Assembly: GCA_049999725.1 (NCBI GenBank)
Contig: JBNGIS010007153.1
Span: 33,004-87,906 of the forward strand
Reading direction: 5' to 3'
Source: Haplomitrium mnioides
Lineage: Eukaryota; Marchantiophyta; Haplomitriopsida; Calobryales
DNA length: 54,903 nucleotides
The notes beneath the pieces were generated by a model. That model was not told the origin of the DNA. It ran no database searches and saw only the letters and a list, made by a program, of their open reading frames with translations. The position numbers and the translations under genes were made by a program. Positions 11,886-21,870 of this stretch are shown here, piece by piece. Within the stretch, counting starts at the first letter, position 1, and each line of letters starts with the position of its first letter.

Positions 11886-13389
11886 GACTCAAGTTTGTAA
11901 GAAATACTCGACACAAATCTTGAGATAACATAACACCTCTAGAACTAAGCTTTGAGCCTCAAAAAAAGAGCATGCATTAACCAAAGGTTTCAAAAGAGAA
12001 GAAGTTTAGGACCTTTGTTAGACTCCAAGACGAATTTTTCTTGCAATGATTTTATTTCTTGGCATGTTTCACAAACAACAAATCTATTGCATTTTGAAAT
12101 TTTTACAATTGGACAATGAGTTCTCCAATGTTTTGTAAAACCTAAAAAACTAACAATGCAATGAGTATCTTTCTCTTTCAAATAAGTTGTGTCATAGTCA
12201 TAAACTTCTAATTTTGTAAAATTGTCGGGCAAGTTATAAACTTTGTGAGTGGTCATTCTCTTGCAGTCTCCTTGAAAAAAAACTATCCATCTACTCACAC
12301 ACAAGTACTCCTTTAGTAGATAGTTCTCTTTTTCCAAAAATGCCTCTAGGATCTGCGTTTTTGAGATTTTGAATTCTTTGGATTCTATCATTCCCTACTG
12401 ATAATATTAATTTGAAGGCTCTTCTACAAACAATGGCACTGCTAAGCAGAGTAAACCGATTGTCCAAATCAAAGTCTTTTCTTGGAATTCCCCACTGCAA
12501 TATGCTATGTTGATTCTTTATGCTTTGTCAAAAATACATTTCTCTCACAGTTTTCAAAAAATCTGTCTTGCACAATGATAAGAAATTATTTAGACAACAT
12601 GAAATTGTCTTCAATTTAGAAATTGACATTGGATTGAGCTTTTTCCTCACAAAGCTCTCGTCATGATGGACTTTTCGCAAAGAATTTTCACGTAAGGTGT
12701 TTACTCTTTTGGGTTTTGGCCAAGACAAAGAATTCTTATGTTGTGCTGGTCGATTCAGTCTGTAGAAAAATCTAGCTATCGAAGATAATTCATCGTCTTA
12801 CAGATCTTGACCATCATTATAAACACTATTTGTTCCTTCTCAATCAGTTTTGAATGATGAGGTTGTCCTTGAGGATTGGAAGAACTGCACAATGCTGAAA
12901 TAAAATCTTCATCAATATCTAGAACATTAGAAAATTGTTTTTCTAAGATAATTGGTGCCATTGGCGAGAACTCAAACAAAATATTGATTGATTGAGACTC
13001 TTTACTAGAATCATTTCCCAAAATGTCGTATGAAGATTCATCCAAAAGAATTAAATTTAATTCAGATTTCCCAATCTCATTGCGAGGTTGAACTTGAATT
13101 GAAGACACTCATTGTTTGAGTGGTGCTATCAAGAACAACAATTCATCATCAAAATTTAGACTGTCCATTGATTCCATGCATTTTTTTGTTTTGAACAACA
13201 ACATTTTGATCTTGAATTTTGAGGTCTTTCTTAGATGAGAACAAAGAAAGATCCACAACCGTCTAGAAATTATGAGTTGAATGTCTTTTTGTTGATTTGT
13301 TGGAAATGTCAAAAGAAAGATTCAACTATAACTGCTTGATCAACGACAAAGGTCTTTTGCTTGCAAAAGGTTGTTTCTTCAAATCTCTG

Positions 13390-13570
13390 TGAGTAGTGGG
13401 TTCCTTCTTTGATCCTTTGCATGCAAGGTGTTCACTCTTAATCCTATGTATGCATTGGGTTCACTCCTTGACTCTATGCACGCATAGGGTTCAATCCCTG
13501 ATCCTATATGCGCATAGGGTTCAAACCTTGATTCTATGCGTGCGTAAGGTTCACCTTCTTGATCTTCTTG
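13390..13570 (-). repeat. Palindromic repeats inside a reading frame: decapeptide repeat (copy A)
   Basis: Five 30-bp units on the minus strand encode EPYARIESRF and close variants (EPYAHIGSGI, EPYACIESRS, EPNAYIGLRV). Each DNA unit contains the 'acgcgcata/tatgcgcgta'-type palindrome. The homologous place in copy B (24,470-24,600) also has these units, but its frame is broken. Confidence 0.75.
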
Positions 13571-13720
13571 GGCAAAGCCATTTGATTCAGCATAAGCCAT
13601 TTTTTTTTCCTAATATACTCACCACTACACTTGACGCTTTTGGTAGTCCATCGCTGACCTCCAAAGAATTGCGGTTTGAACAAATCTCTAGCTGTCGATC
13701 AAAAGTAACTTACTAAGAAA

Positions 13721-14145
13721 ATAAACTATTTGAAGAAACTATTTTATCAAATATTGTCAACCTTTTTAGGCCAATCTAAAACAAGTGTTTTGAAAGAAAA
13801 TTATGCAAAACGACAAAGTTGTGAACTTTTTGTGAAGAAATTGGAAAGATGAAAATGAGAAATGCTTTATATACTAATTTTGTTTTGCACCATGAACATA
13901 TGTTTCAAGAGCTCCGCGAATCATTTTTGGCGGGAAATGGCATTTTTTGAAATTTAGGTATAAAAAGAGTGACAATGGAAAGTTTCTTTCCATTGTCACG
14001 AGTTCAATTTCTAGTTTTTTGCTTTCTTGTCATCGTCATTTTTACAATTTCCTGTTATTTCACCATTTTCAGCCTTTTGGTTTTTGGGAACTTTTGTTCG
14101 TCAAATTTTCCCCCTCAAATTTTACTCTTTTTTACTTTCTGGAAA
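13721..14145. promoter_or_regulatory. Divergent promoter region of copy A with TATA box and hairpin
   Basis: This region separates the 5' end of the minus-strand transposase-like gene from the methyltransferase start codon (14,146). A TATA box (tataaaaag, 13,959-13,967) faces the methyltransferase gene. Immediately downstream, 13,971-13,997 is a perfect inverted repeat with 12-bp arms, GACAATGGAAAG / CTTTCCATTGTC, and a 3-nt loop. It falls where the transcription start or early 5' UTR would be. The same TATA plus hairpin is at 23,933-23,971 in copy B. Confidence 0.65.
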
Positions 14146-14564
14146 ATGACATCACAAGTCAATGTTTCCAAACCTGCTCAACTAAAGCCTTAGAGGTATT
14201 TGGATGTTCTCAAGGTTCTCGAGCCACAGAAACTAGACTAGGAATGGCTAGTTAATTGTGGATCCTTGAAAGTCATTGATAAACACCTTTACGTTTTTGC
14301 TCGTGAAGGTGAGAAATATAACTTGGGCATGTTGGTCTAAATAACGATGATTAGAGAGGGGCAGCAAGCCAACATTAGGTTGCTTGTGCAGTCACAAGAT
14401 AACATTACCTTGTACAATGCCCATCGCACACAATTTTCCTTTGCGGACATGAACTAGAGGGACATCTTTTTCAAGCATCCATAGATTGCTAAAGACGATA
14501 GCAAGGTAAGATCTTAAGACTATTTCTTGTTTTTTTTCTTCTTGGACTGACTCAGAAATCAATG

Positions 14565-14775
14565 CGCGCATGGGCTCTTGAGTCCGTGCTCACAAGGACT
14601 TGCTAGTCTATGCGAGCATGGACTCTGGAGTCTCTGCTCGCCTTGACTCTAGAGTCTATGCACACATGGACTGTCTAGTCCATGCTTGAAGAAACTTGCT
14701 AGTCGGAGCGCTTAGCCTCCCTAGGCCTTGCGCATAGGGACCCCCTAGTTCATGCGCCCATGGACTCCTTAGTCT
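14565..14775 (+). repeat. Palindromic array in intron 1 of the methyltransferase gene (copy A)
   Basis: Units such as 'gagtctatgcacacatggac' and 'tgcgcgcatgggctcttgag' repeat about every 25-35 bp. The array lies wholly within intron 1 (14,506-14,876) and corresponds in position to 23,120-23,375 of copy B. Confidence 0.8.
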
Positions 14776-16429
14776 TTTTTTAGCTTAGATTGAATGTTTA
14801 GTACATTTTTACTCGTTTTAAGCACTTGGAGACTTTTTGTTTAACATGTTTGATCCTTTTTTATTTTATTTTTTAGTTCACTCAACTTTTGGCGGACTTT
14901 GTAGATGCCTACCCAGATGCCAAACACGTCAAAAGAGATTTTATTAAGATAGCCATCCAATTGAAACTATTGAAGCCTAAGCAAGGCATTCACATTAAGC
15001 AGCTAGTGTCGCATCCAAGCGCAATAAAAATGTCAGTGGTAGTAACAACATGACTATCAATTGCCAAGAAGAGAAAGGCGATGGAGCCAATCAAAGCTCC
15101 AAAAAAGAAGAAACAAACAATCCTAAAGAAGAACCTTGTTCCAGCTCCAATTATTGAGGAGGAGTCGACACCCTCCCCATCTCCTTCAAGGTCATCTTCT
15201 ACGGCCGCTTTGTCTCCAACTCTGAGTAGTTTAGAGGAGGAAGCAGTTTTGGAGGATGTGCATGCTCTAATATCAAGATAAAAATGGCAATCGCACAAGG
15301 GGCAGCGAACCTTTCATGAACGTGACTAGGTGGACCCTCAAATAGTGTTGGAAGAGGATAAGAATAAAATTTGAGAGTTTGCAATCCAGCGGTGTAGAGT
15401 CTGAGAGGAAACCATTATGATTCGGCCAGAGAATTTGAGCCTACCAAAATTTGGAATAGACAACTAAGGGCCATTCTAGATTAGAAGGTTGAATGAAGAC
15501 TTTGTTGAGCTTCTGGCATAGAGAATGCTCACTAATAAATATGCACACACTTTTTTCATTGTTGTCGTTGACCCAAAGTGCGGGTTAAAGAAGAAGTCAG
15601 AGTTTGATTTGAGGAACCTTGACAAGCATCATTGCAAGATTGCAGAAGGCAATCATAGTGCTACCACAAGGCAGCTTTTAATCACCAAATATAAAGCAAA
15701 GAATCCATTGTTGACGCTTTGCAACTATTATGTTTATATGGGCTTAAGACCAACAAAGGCCTTTATTTTTGTAGTAGATGACAATTACAACTAACGATAT
15801 AGGTTGGAAATGACCTCAATTCAAAAGGTCAAATACTGGCATCAGAGGTTTGTTGAAGGTGGGATGGTGTCATCCCAGAAATTAAAGCTAGAGTTGGTGT
15901 TGGAGACTATGGAGATTAAGTTGAAGTCAACTCTTGAGAAGACGGTCACTTCTCAAGACAATTGGTTCCAGCTTGCATTTTGAAGTGGTGAGCTATGGGA
16001 TCTACAACAAAGCACTTTTTCAATGTGGAAAAAGAACACCATGAAGGGCCAGAAGCCAAAGCTCAAAGGTTCCTTGAGAGTGAAGGACATGAAGTGGATA
16101 CCTTGGAGGTCCCTTCACGGTCTTCCAAATGAAATTAAAATCTCAATTTTGAAACGTGTTGAACTTGGAGAGCTTTCGATCGAGGAGATGTCTCGAGAAT
16201 CAGAGAGACATAAGGTTTTGGCAGTGATGGTCAAGTCTTTTTGCTTGGAGGTGTATTGCAAAACCTGAGAGGAAGCAAGGATGGAGCATCACATCCACAC
16301 CGATGAGTCTAAGATGTCATCACTTTATTCAAGTTTTGAGAAATTGTTGGTAAGTATCTTTTCTTTTTTCTATTCTGATTTGTAATTTTGTTTAAATTTG
16401 CCTCTGAAGGCTCAAGAGTTCTTGTTCGC

Positions 16430-16745
16430 CTTGACTATCTTGAGTTCATGCGCATCTGGAGTCTCAAGTCCATACACGCCCGGACTCTCGAGATCATAGG
16501 CGCATGGACTCTTGAGTCTAGGTGCTCAAGGACTCGACAACCCGTATGCGGATGGACTCTCGAGTCCTTGAGCACTTGGACTCTAGAGTCTATGTGCGCA
16601 TGGGTTCTTGAGAGTCCATGCTTGCAATGACTTGTGAGTCCCTTCTCGCTTAGACTCCCTAGTCTGTTCGCGCTTGGATTCTCGAGTTGATGGGTGCATG
16701 GACTCGAGAGTCTATGTACGCAGGAACTCGAGAGTCAATGTGCAT
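16430..16745 (+). repeat. Palindromic array in intron 2 of the methyltransferase gene (copy A)
   Basis: Roughly ten units alternate gactc/gagtc half-sites around ATGxGCGCATGG-like centres, for example 'gagtctatgtgcgcatgggt'. The array sits inside intron 2 (16,350-16,828) and matches by position the array at 20,280-20,425 in copy B. Confidence 0.8.
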
Positions 16746-17963
16746 CTAAAAAATTTGTCTCTCCTTATCTTGTACTCAAAGTTTCTCTTATTGTTTTGGT
16801 CTAATTTGGTTATCTGTTTTCTTACAAGGCAACAAAGTTTTCAAATGACAATTGGCCAAAACATTGATGGCTGCTACTAAAGGGCGAAAGAAATTGGGGG
16901 TCAAAGAAGCGACCATTGATGAAGATCAATCCCCTACTCTTGTCTCCTACCCCTTGTTTTTTTGCTTCACTACTAGAAAGCAAAAGAGTGGAAGGTGAGA
17001 CAATTAAATGAAACTTCTGCCCTTCCAACAAAAATAGGTTCTCATAAACAAGACGAGGACTTACTGTCCTTTGTCGATGGACTCAACGTGGCATGTCATC
17101 AAGTCCATGGGGAGTCTAGTGCTCAACAATTGAAGAGTTTAGTGAAACCTAGATGTTTCATTTAAGCTATTGCTAATATTCCTTATGGTTTTAACCTTAA
17201 AGAATGAAAGCATAATGATTTAGAACCATTTACAAAGGATGATATTTTTGATATGGTTTCTTCTTTTGTAGCTATTACTACTTTGGAGTTTTGGTCTTTT
17301 GTAATTATCCACTCCTCACAACAGTTTGGCATTGTTGAAGACGCTTAGTTGGAGGTTTTCCATGCCATCAACCACGACATCTGATAAGTTATTTTTGATT
17401 TTTCTATCTACTAGTTCATGTATTTTTTTTTCCTTTGTCTCATGTGTTTGTTTTTGTTACTATACAGACAAAAGTAATATTCACCATTCAGGTGGTCTGC
17501 AAATTTCTCACACCCATGAGTACATGACTGTAGGCTATTGGACAAAGGAGGGCAAGCAGAGCATGAAGCTCTTAAACTTGCAAGCTTATGATGCCACTAG
17601 TTGTCCTCATCAAATTATGTGAAGTGTGTTTAGCTGCTCGGTTGTATTTGCAAAGCTTAAACATCCAGGAGATGATGCTCTAGTGAATGTTGACCAGAAG
17701 CCTCAGACTTTGTATAATTTTTTCATTCAAAATTTATCCATAGAGCAAGATTGGATTTTGGATCTTTGCTCTGGGTCTGACATAGGTCTTCTCTGTGCTT
17801 TGAAGCTGATGCAAAATTGCCTCGCAATAAAATATGACAGATGAAAATCTCTCTATATTCCTCAGAGAGTTTTGATGATGGCTTCTTTGCCATTTGATGT
17901 TACCAAGTCGTAGATTGTATATGTGTACCACAAGGAACTTGTTCCTCCTGGTACTACAGATAC

Positions 17964-18012
17964 AATAGCCACTACTTTGAACCAACAACTACTACTAAGT
18001 TCTTGTTTCACT
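17964..18012 (+). repeat. Left terminal inverted repeat of copy B at its junction with copy A
   Basis: The sequence 'aatagccactactttgaacc' and then 'actactaagttcttgtttc' aligns with the inverted end of copy C. It starts exactly where copy A homology to copy C stops. A short target-site duplication cannot be tested because copy B's other end is lost. Confidence 0.65.
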
Positions 18013-18344
18013 TGGTGGTCAAAAATATTATTTTTGTGATTTGGTATTGAAAAACATCAATTTTACGTTTGTGATTTTTTTTTTCGTAAAGAAAATCGCT
18101 TTCTAGAAATACAAATTGCGTATTTTACATTGAGATTATATTTAAAAAATTTCTTTATAGAAAACACCCTAGAAACAAGCATTTTGGTTATTGAAATATT
18201 TTATTAAAACCTCACACTATTGTGAATACACTAAATTCATCAAAAATTAAATTAAACATATATTCTTTTTATGAAAAAAATTTGTATGCAAACGTGGATG
18301 TCTAGTTGGGTACGGACTTTGAACCAGACTTTGAACAACATGGC

Positions 18345-18760
18345 TATTAAGTCCTATGCAAGCACAGACTCCAAACTAGAACCCTAAAGCCTATACATAT
18401 ATAGACTCCGAACAAGAATCCTAAAGCCTATGCATGCTTAGACTTTGAACAAGAACAATAAAGCTATGCATGCATGGACTTTGAACTAGAACCCTAAAGC
18501 CTATGCACGCCAAGACTCTAAACAAGAACCCTAAAGCCTATGCACATATAGACTTTGAACAAGAACCCTTTGGCTTATGCATACATGGACTTTGAACAAG
18601 AATCTTAAAGCTCATGCGCGCATAGACTTCGAACGAGAACTAGAAAGCTTATGTACACATAGTCTCTAAACAAGAACGTAAAGCTTGAGTAGCCAAAGAT
18701 TGCAAAAGTTCATGTGTGCATGGAATCCAAGCCCATGTGCACATGGACTCCAAACCATTC
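18345..18760 (-). repeat. Subterminal palindromic repeat array, methyltransferase side (copy B)
   Basis: About ten units of some 37-40 bp occur, for example 'aaagcctatgcacgccaaga' and 'gctcatgcgcgcatagactt'. It is the reverse-complement counterpart of the array at 2,450-2,905. Unit number and sequence differ between the copies while spacing and palindromic centre are kept. Confidence 0.85.
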
Positions 18761-20279
18761 TTAGATTAGAAATTGAGTCCAAACCATTCGTATACTAGCA
18801 ATTAACTCCAAACCATTCTTAAGCGCACCAAATTGAATCGTGATGAAAAGACTTGAAATGGATTGAGAGTGCAACAAGTTGAAACTTTGGCAAATAAAAC
18901 GTTGTAAAAAAATACTTTATTAATAAAAACATTTGTTCAAACAGATGATCAGGCTCTATCCTCCTCGGGAGGAATTGTCTCATCTAAATCCAAAGGTTGA
19001 GCATCTGCAGCTGCTAGAGAGTCCTATCAAGACTTTCCAGTCCCAGATATTGTCACAAAGTCACCAGTAGCACTTGCAGCACCAAGAGGAATAGGTTCCT
19101 TGTGGTATGCATAAACTATCTGTGATTCAGTCACATCAGATGGCAAAGAAGCCATCTCCAAAACCCTTGGAGGAATGTAGATGACTAACGTCTATCATAT
19201 TCCACTGCGATGCAGTTTTGCATTAGCTTTAAAGCACATACAAGGCATATGCCCGATCTAGAGCAAAGATCTAGGATCCAATCCTGCTCTGTTGACAAAC
19301 GGTTGATGAAAAAATTGTAAAGCACCTGTGGCTTTTGATAAACATTGACAAGAACATCATCTCTTGGGTGTTTAAGTTTGGTAGAAACCGCAAGACAGCT
19401 AAAAACACTATGCATGATTCGCCGAGGAAGTCCAGTCGCAAGAGCAGGCTGCAAATTAAAAAGCCTCATGCTCCTCTTTCTTTCTTTCGTCCAGTAGCTC
19501 ACAATCCAATATTTGTGGGCATGTGCAATTCAAGGGTCACCAGAATGATGAATGTTGCTCTTGTCCCTATAAAAAGAAAAATAAACAAAGTAAACATTGT
19601 AACCAAAGTGCAAGAAAAGTAAAAAAGAGAAATTAAAAACTAAAAAATCAAAGAACAACTTATGAGATGTCGTGGTGGATTGCACAACAAACTTCTGAAA
19701 TGGCATTCTCAACGATACCAAACTGTTGCGACGAGTGTACAATAACAAAAGACCGAAAATCCGATGATGTAATTGCAGCAAAAGATGAAACCATGTCAAA
19801 AATATCATCTTTTGAAAATGGTTCAGAATCGTCATGCTTACATTCCTTAAGGTTGTAACCATAAGAAATATCCTCAATAGCCAAAGTGAAACACCTAGGC
19901 TTCACCAAGCCCTTCAACTGTCAAGCGCTGGCCTCCTTGTGGACTTGGTAAAATGCCACGTTGAGACCATCGACATAAGACACTAAGTCCTCATCCTTGT
20001 CTCTCACAACTCCTTCAGTTGTAAGAGATGCAACACCAATTTGTTGCCTTGATTTCCACTCTCTAGCTTTTTGGCGACAAAGAAGGAAAGTTGGAGGACA
20101 GGAAACAAGAGTTGGAGGCTGGTTCTGATTTTTTGGGGCTTCTTCAACCCCTGATCTTTTTTGACTTTTTACAGTTGCTGTCAATTTTTTAGCTAGCTGA
20201 CGTTTGAAATTTTTGTCCCCCTGCACAAAAAAAAAATAGAAAAAATATAGGGAGATAAAAAAGATTTATATGCTAGAGA

Positions 20280-20425
20280 GGGACATTCAATTCCATGCTC
20301 GCATTCCAAGTGCGCAATGACTTCGCAGTTCCTGCACGCTTGGACTGCAAAGTCCATGCGCGCATGGACTTCACATTCTATGCAAGCATGGACTTCATAG
20401 TCTATACACGCATGGACCCTAAACC
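20280..20425 (-). repeat. Palindromic array in intron 2 of the methyltransferase gene (copy B)
   Basis: Five or six units of about 25-28 bp, including the perfect palindrome 'aagtccatgcgcgcatggactt', lie inside intron 2 (20,508-20,221). This is one of the cleanest examples of the motif in the window. Confidence 0.8.
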
Positions 20426-20654
20426 TATTTTGTGAAAACAAAGAACAACTTAAAATAAACTCATTGCAACTCCCTAGAAATAAATGTGATGTAAACAAAA
20501 TAACTTACCAAAAGCTTCTCGAAGCTTGAATAGAAAGCAGCCATCTTGGACTCCTTAGTGTGGAGACGATACTCCCCTCTTGCCTCCTCCCAAGTTGTAA
20601 TAGTACAAGCATAAGGTTGTGCTATTTATAAGAAAATAGAGAGTTATTCAAACT

Positions 20655-21465
20655 TCTAGGAACCAAACTTTCTATGTCTACTGTTTATCATCGGCAAATA
20701 GATAGGCAAACAGAGCGTGCTAATTGTACTATGGAGGACATGCTTCATGCATTCATCAATGTTCATCACACCGATTGGGATAGTTTCTTTGGCTACAACA
20801 ACTACAAACAAGCAAGTACTAGGTTTTCTCCTTTCTTTCTTAATTCGAGTCAGCATCCTCTTATTCTTGATGGTTTGCTTTCTCCTACTTCTCTTAATGT
20901 TCCAAGTATTTCTACTTTTTTGTCTTGTTTATCTTCATTCTTGCAAGATGCTTGCAACCATCTTACTGTTTCTCAAAATTGACAAAAGCAATATGTTGAT
21001 AGCCATTGTCGTGATTGCTCTTATGTTTTAAGTGACCAAGTTATGTTATCCACTCATGATCTTCCATTGTCTTTAGATACCCAAGTTTTTAAGTTATCTC
21101 TTACTTGGATTGGTCCTTTCTTTACTTCTCAAGTTTTTCTCCTGTTGTTTATAAACTTGATCTTCCTCTTCACATGAAGATTCATCATGTGTTTCATGTG
21201 TCTAAACTTAAGCCTTTTGTTCTTCATCCATCTTCTTTTCCAAATCGTGTTCAACTTCCTCCTCTAGCCATTGTTCTTGATGATCATAAAGAATTTGAAG
21301 TTTTCAAGCGTGGGCGGCATCCACAAGTTCAATACAAGGTTTTATAAAAAGGCTATCCACTTCATGATGCTACTTGCAAACCTTCTTCAAATCTTGAGAA
21401 TGCTCAAGAAGCTATTAAATTTTTTGAAAGTTGTGTCAATGACGAGGACATCATTGACTAGACGA
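20655..21465 (+). pseudogene. Chromovirus integrase C-terminus with chromodomain remnant
   Basis: The translation matches the end of chromovirus Pol: the last catalytic region of integrase with the Glu in QTERAN (about 20,710), then FSPFFLNSSQHP, LSTHDLPLSLDTQVF and HHVFHVSKLKPFV. A chromodomain-like tail follows (VQYKVL, and LENAQEAIKFFE in another frame). The first two catalytic Asp residues and all upstream pol are missing. Several frameshifts and stops are present. Confidence 0.85.
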
Positions 21466-21474
21466 CGGAGATTA

Positions 21475-21870
21475 TGTAATAGTACAAGTATAAGGTTGTG
21501 CTATTTATAAGAAAATAGAGAGGAGTGAGGGAAGTGGTAGTGAGTCACTTTTAGGGCTAAGATTAGATTACTTGCCCTTGAAGTCACTTTTGGTAGAGAG
21601 TTACCTTTAGGGCTGAAATGAGAAGTGACTTGTAAGTGAAGAAAGAGGGATGACACCCTCTTCTCTTGTATAAATAGAAGGGCTTCTTAGCCCCACTCTT
21701 CATTCTGGAGTTCCTCTCAATTCGGTTTGGCTCTTTGGTTGTTTGGCTTTGGCTAGCACTCTTGGCTTTGGATTGCTTATTGGCCTTGAGTTGTGTAACT
21801 CTTTTAGAGTTGTCTTGAAGTATTACTTATTTGGAAGTCGGTCTTTGAGTTCTCTTTAAGTTATTTTACA
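21475..21870 (+). repeat. 3' LTR of chromovirus remnant (396 bp)
   Basis: It begins TGTAATAG and ends TTTTACA. A TATA box (tataaatag) is at about 21,669-21,677. A short purine-rich tract just upstream (21,461-21,473, 'gacgacggagat') is the likely polypurine tract. Confidence 0.85.

Larger units (their letters stand above)
9486..13720 (-). pseudogene. Transposase-like protein with DUF7869-type domain (copy A)
   Basis: In transcript order: an N-terminal region with an in-frame decapeptide repeat (13,570-13,390); a Ser/Asp-rich stretch (13,310-12,780); a conserved block PKPKRVNTLRENSL (about 12,720-12,530); the segment NADPRGIF near 12,350; a Cys pair in RFVVCETCQEI (about 12,090-12,055); a likely intron or spacer (about 11,985-11,225) containing palindromes; then the core. 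The core reads KYLGIIIGGMDHKKT (about 11,130-11,080), QLNNKTQENKN (about 10,865-10,830) and FLMVGHTHDQMFNKFS (about 10,765-10,715). The pattern (IDGMD / QLDN..ENKN / GHTHDQID) is that of proteins carrying DUF7869, which I take to be an RNase H-fold DDE-like domain. The C-terminal part has RMFICVIASL...GRPFWV (about 9,955-9,895) and ends near 9,486 with an acidic tail. Frameshifts, stops and substitutions in the motifs make it non-functional. The family match is from memory. Confidence 0.65.
7892..17963. mobile_element. Copy A: ParB-methyltransferase/DUF7869-type transposon, right end lost
   Basis: The element starts with a left TIR at 7,892-7,938 and then holds the transposase-like gene on minus (9,486-13,720). 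A divergent promoter region (13,721-14,145) and the methyltransferase gene on plus (14,146-17,963) follow. Homology to copy C breaks off near 17,963, inside the methyltransferase C-terminal coding region, exactly where the TIR of copy B begins. Copy B therefore appears to have inserted into or joined copy A; the missing last part of A is not in the window. Palindromic arrays lie at 8,660-9,100, 11,570-11,885, 13,390-13,570, 14,565-14,775 and 16,430-16,745. Confidence 0.75.
14146..17963 (+). pseudogene. ParB-like plus class-beta DNA methyltransferase, truncated (copy A)
   Basis: Exon 1 runs 14,146-14,505; this ATG is chosen because it aligns with MASQGK... of copy B. Intron 1 is 14,506-14,876 and intron 2 16,350-16,828, both GT-AG with palindromic arrays inside. 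Intron 3 (17,394-17,467) starts with AT rather than GT. Exon 2 encodes FTQLLADFVDAYPDAK, a Lys/Pro/Ser-rich linker (KKRKAMEPIKAPKKKK), then a ParB/sulfiredoxin-like segment with IVVVDPK and EGNHSATTRQLL (about 15,550-15,690), comparable to the G-x-x-R/H-x-x-A box. Exon 3 has motif IV-like NIPYG (17,175-17,189). Exon 4 has QKPQTLYNFFI and a damaged motif I, DLCSGSDIG (from 17,761; GSG is now GSD). Numerous in-frame stops show decay, and the last ~100 codons are lost at the junction with copy B. The protein would have modified DNA, probably N4-cytosine or N6-adenine. Confidence 0.75.
20596..21870 (+). mobile_element. Internally deleted Ty3/gypsy chromovirus remnant, TSD CAAGT
   Basis: A 48-bp stub of the 5' LTR (20,596-20,643) is joined directly to an integrase C-terminal remnant, followed by a complete 3' LTR (21,475-21,870). 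Both LTR starts read 'tgtaatagtacaag'. The element is flanked by CAAGT at 20,591-20,595 and 21,871-21,875. It lies in exon 2 of the copy B methyltransferase gene: bases on either side of the duplication rejoin an open frame matching copy A. Confidence 0.88.
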
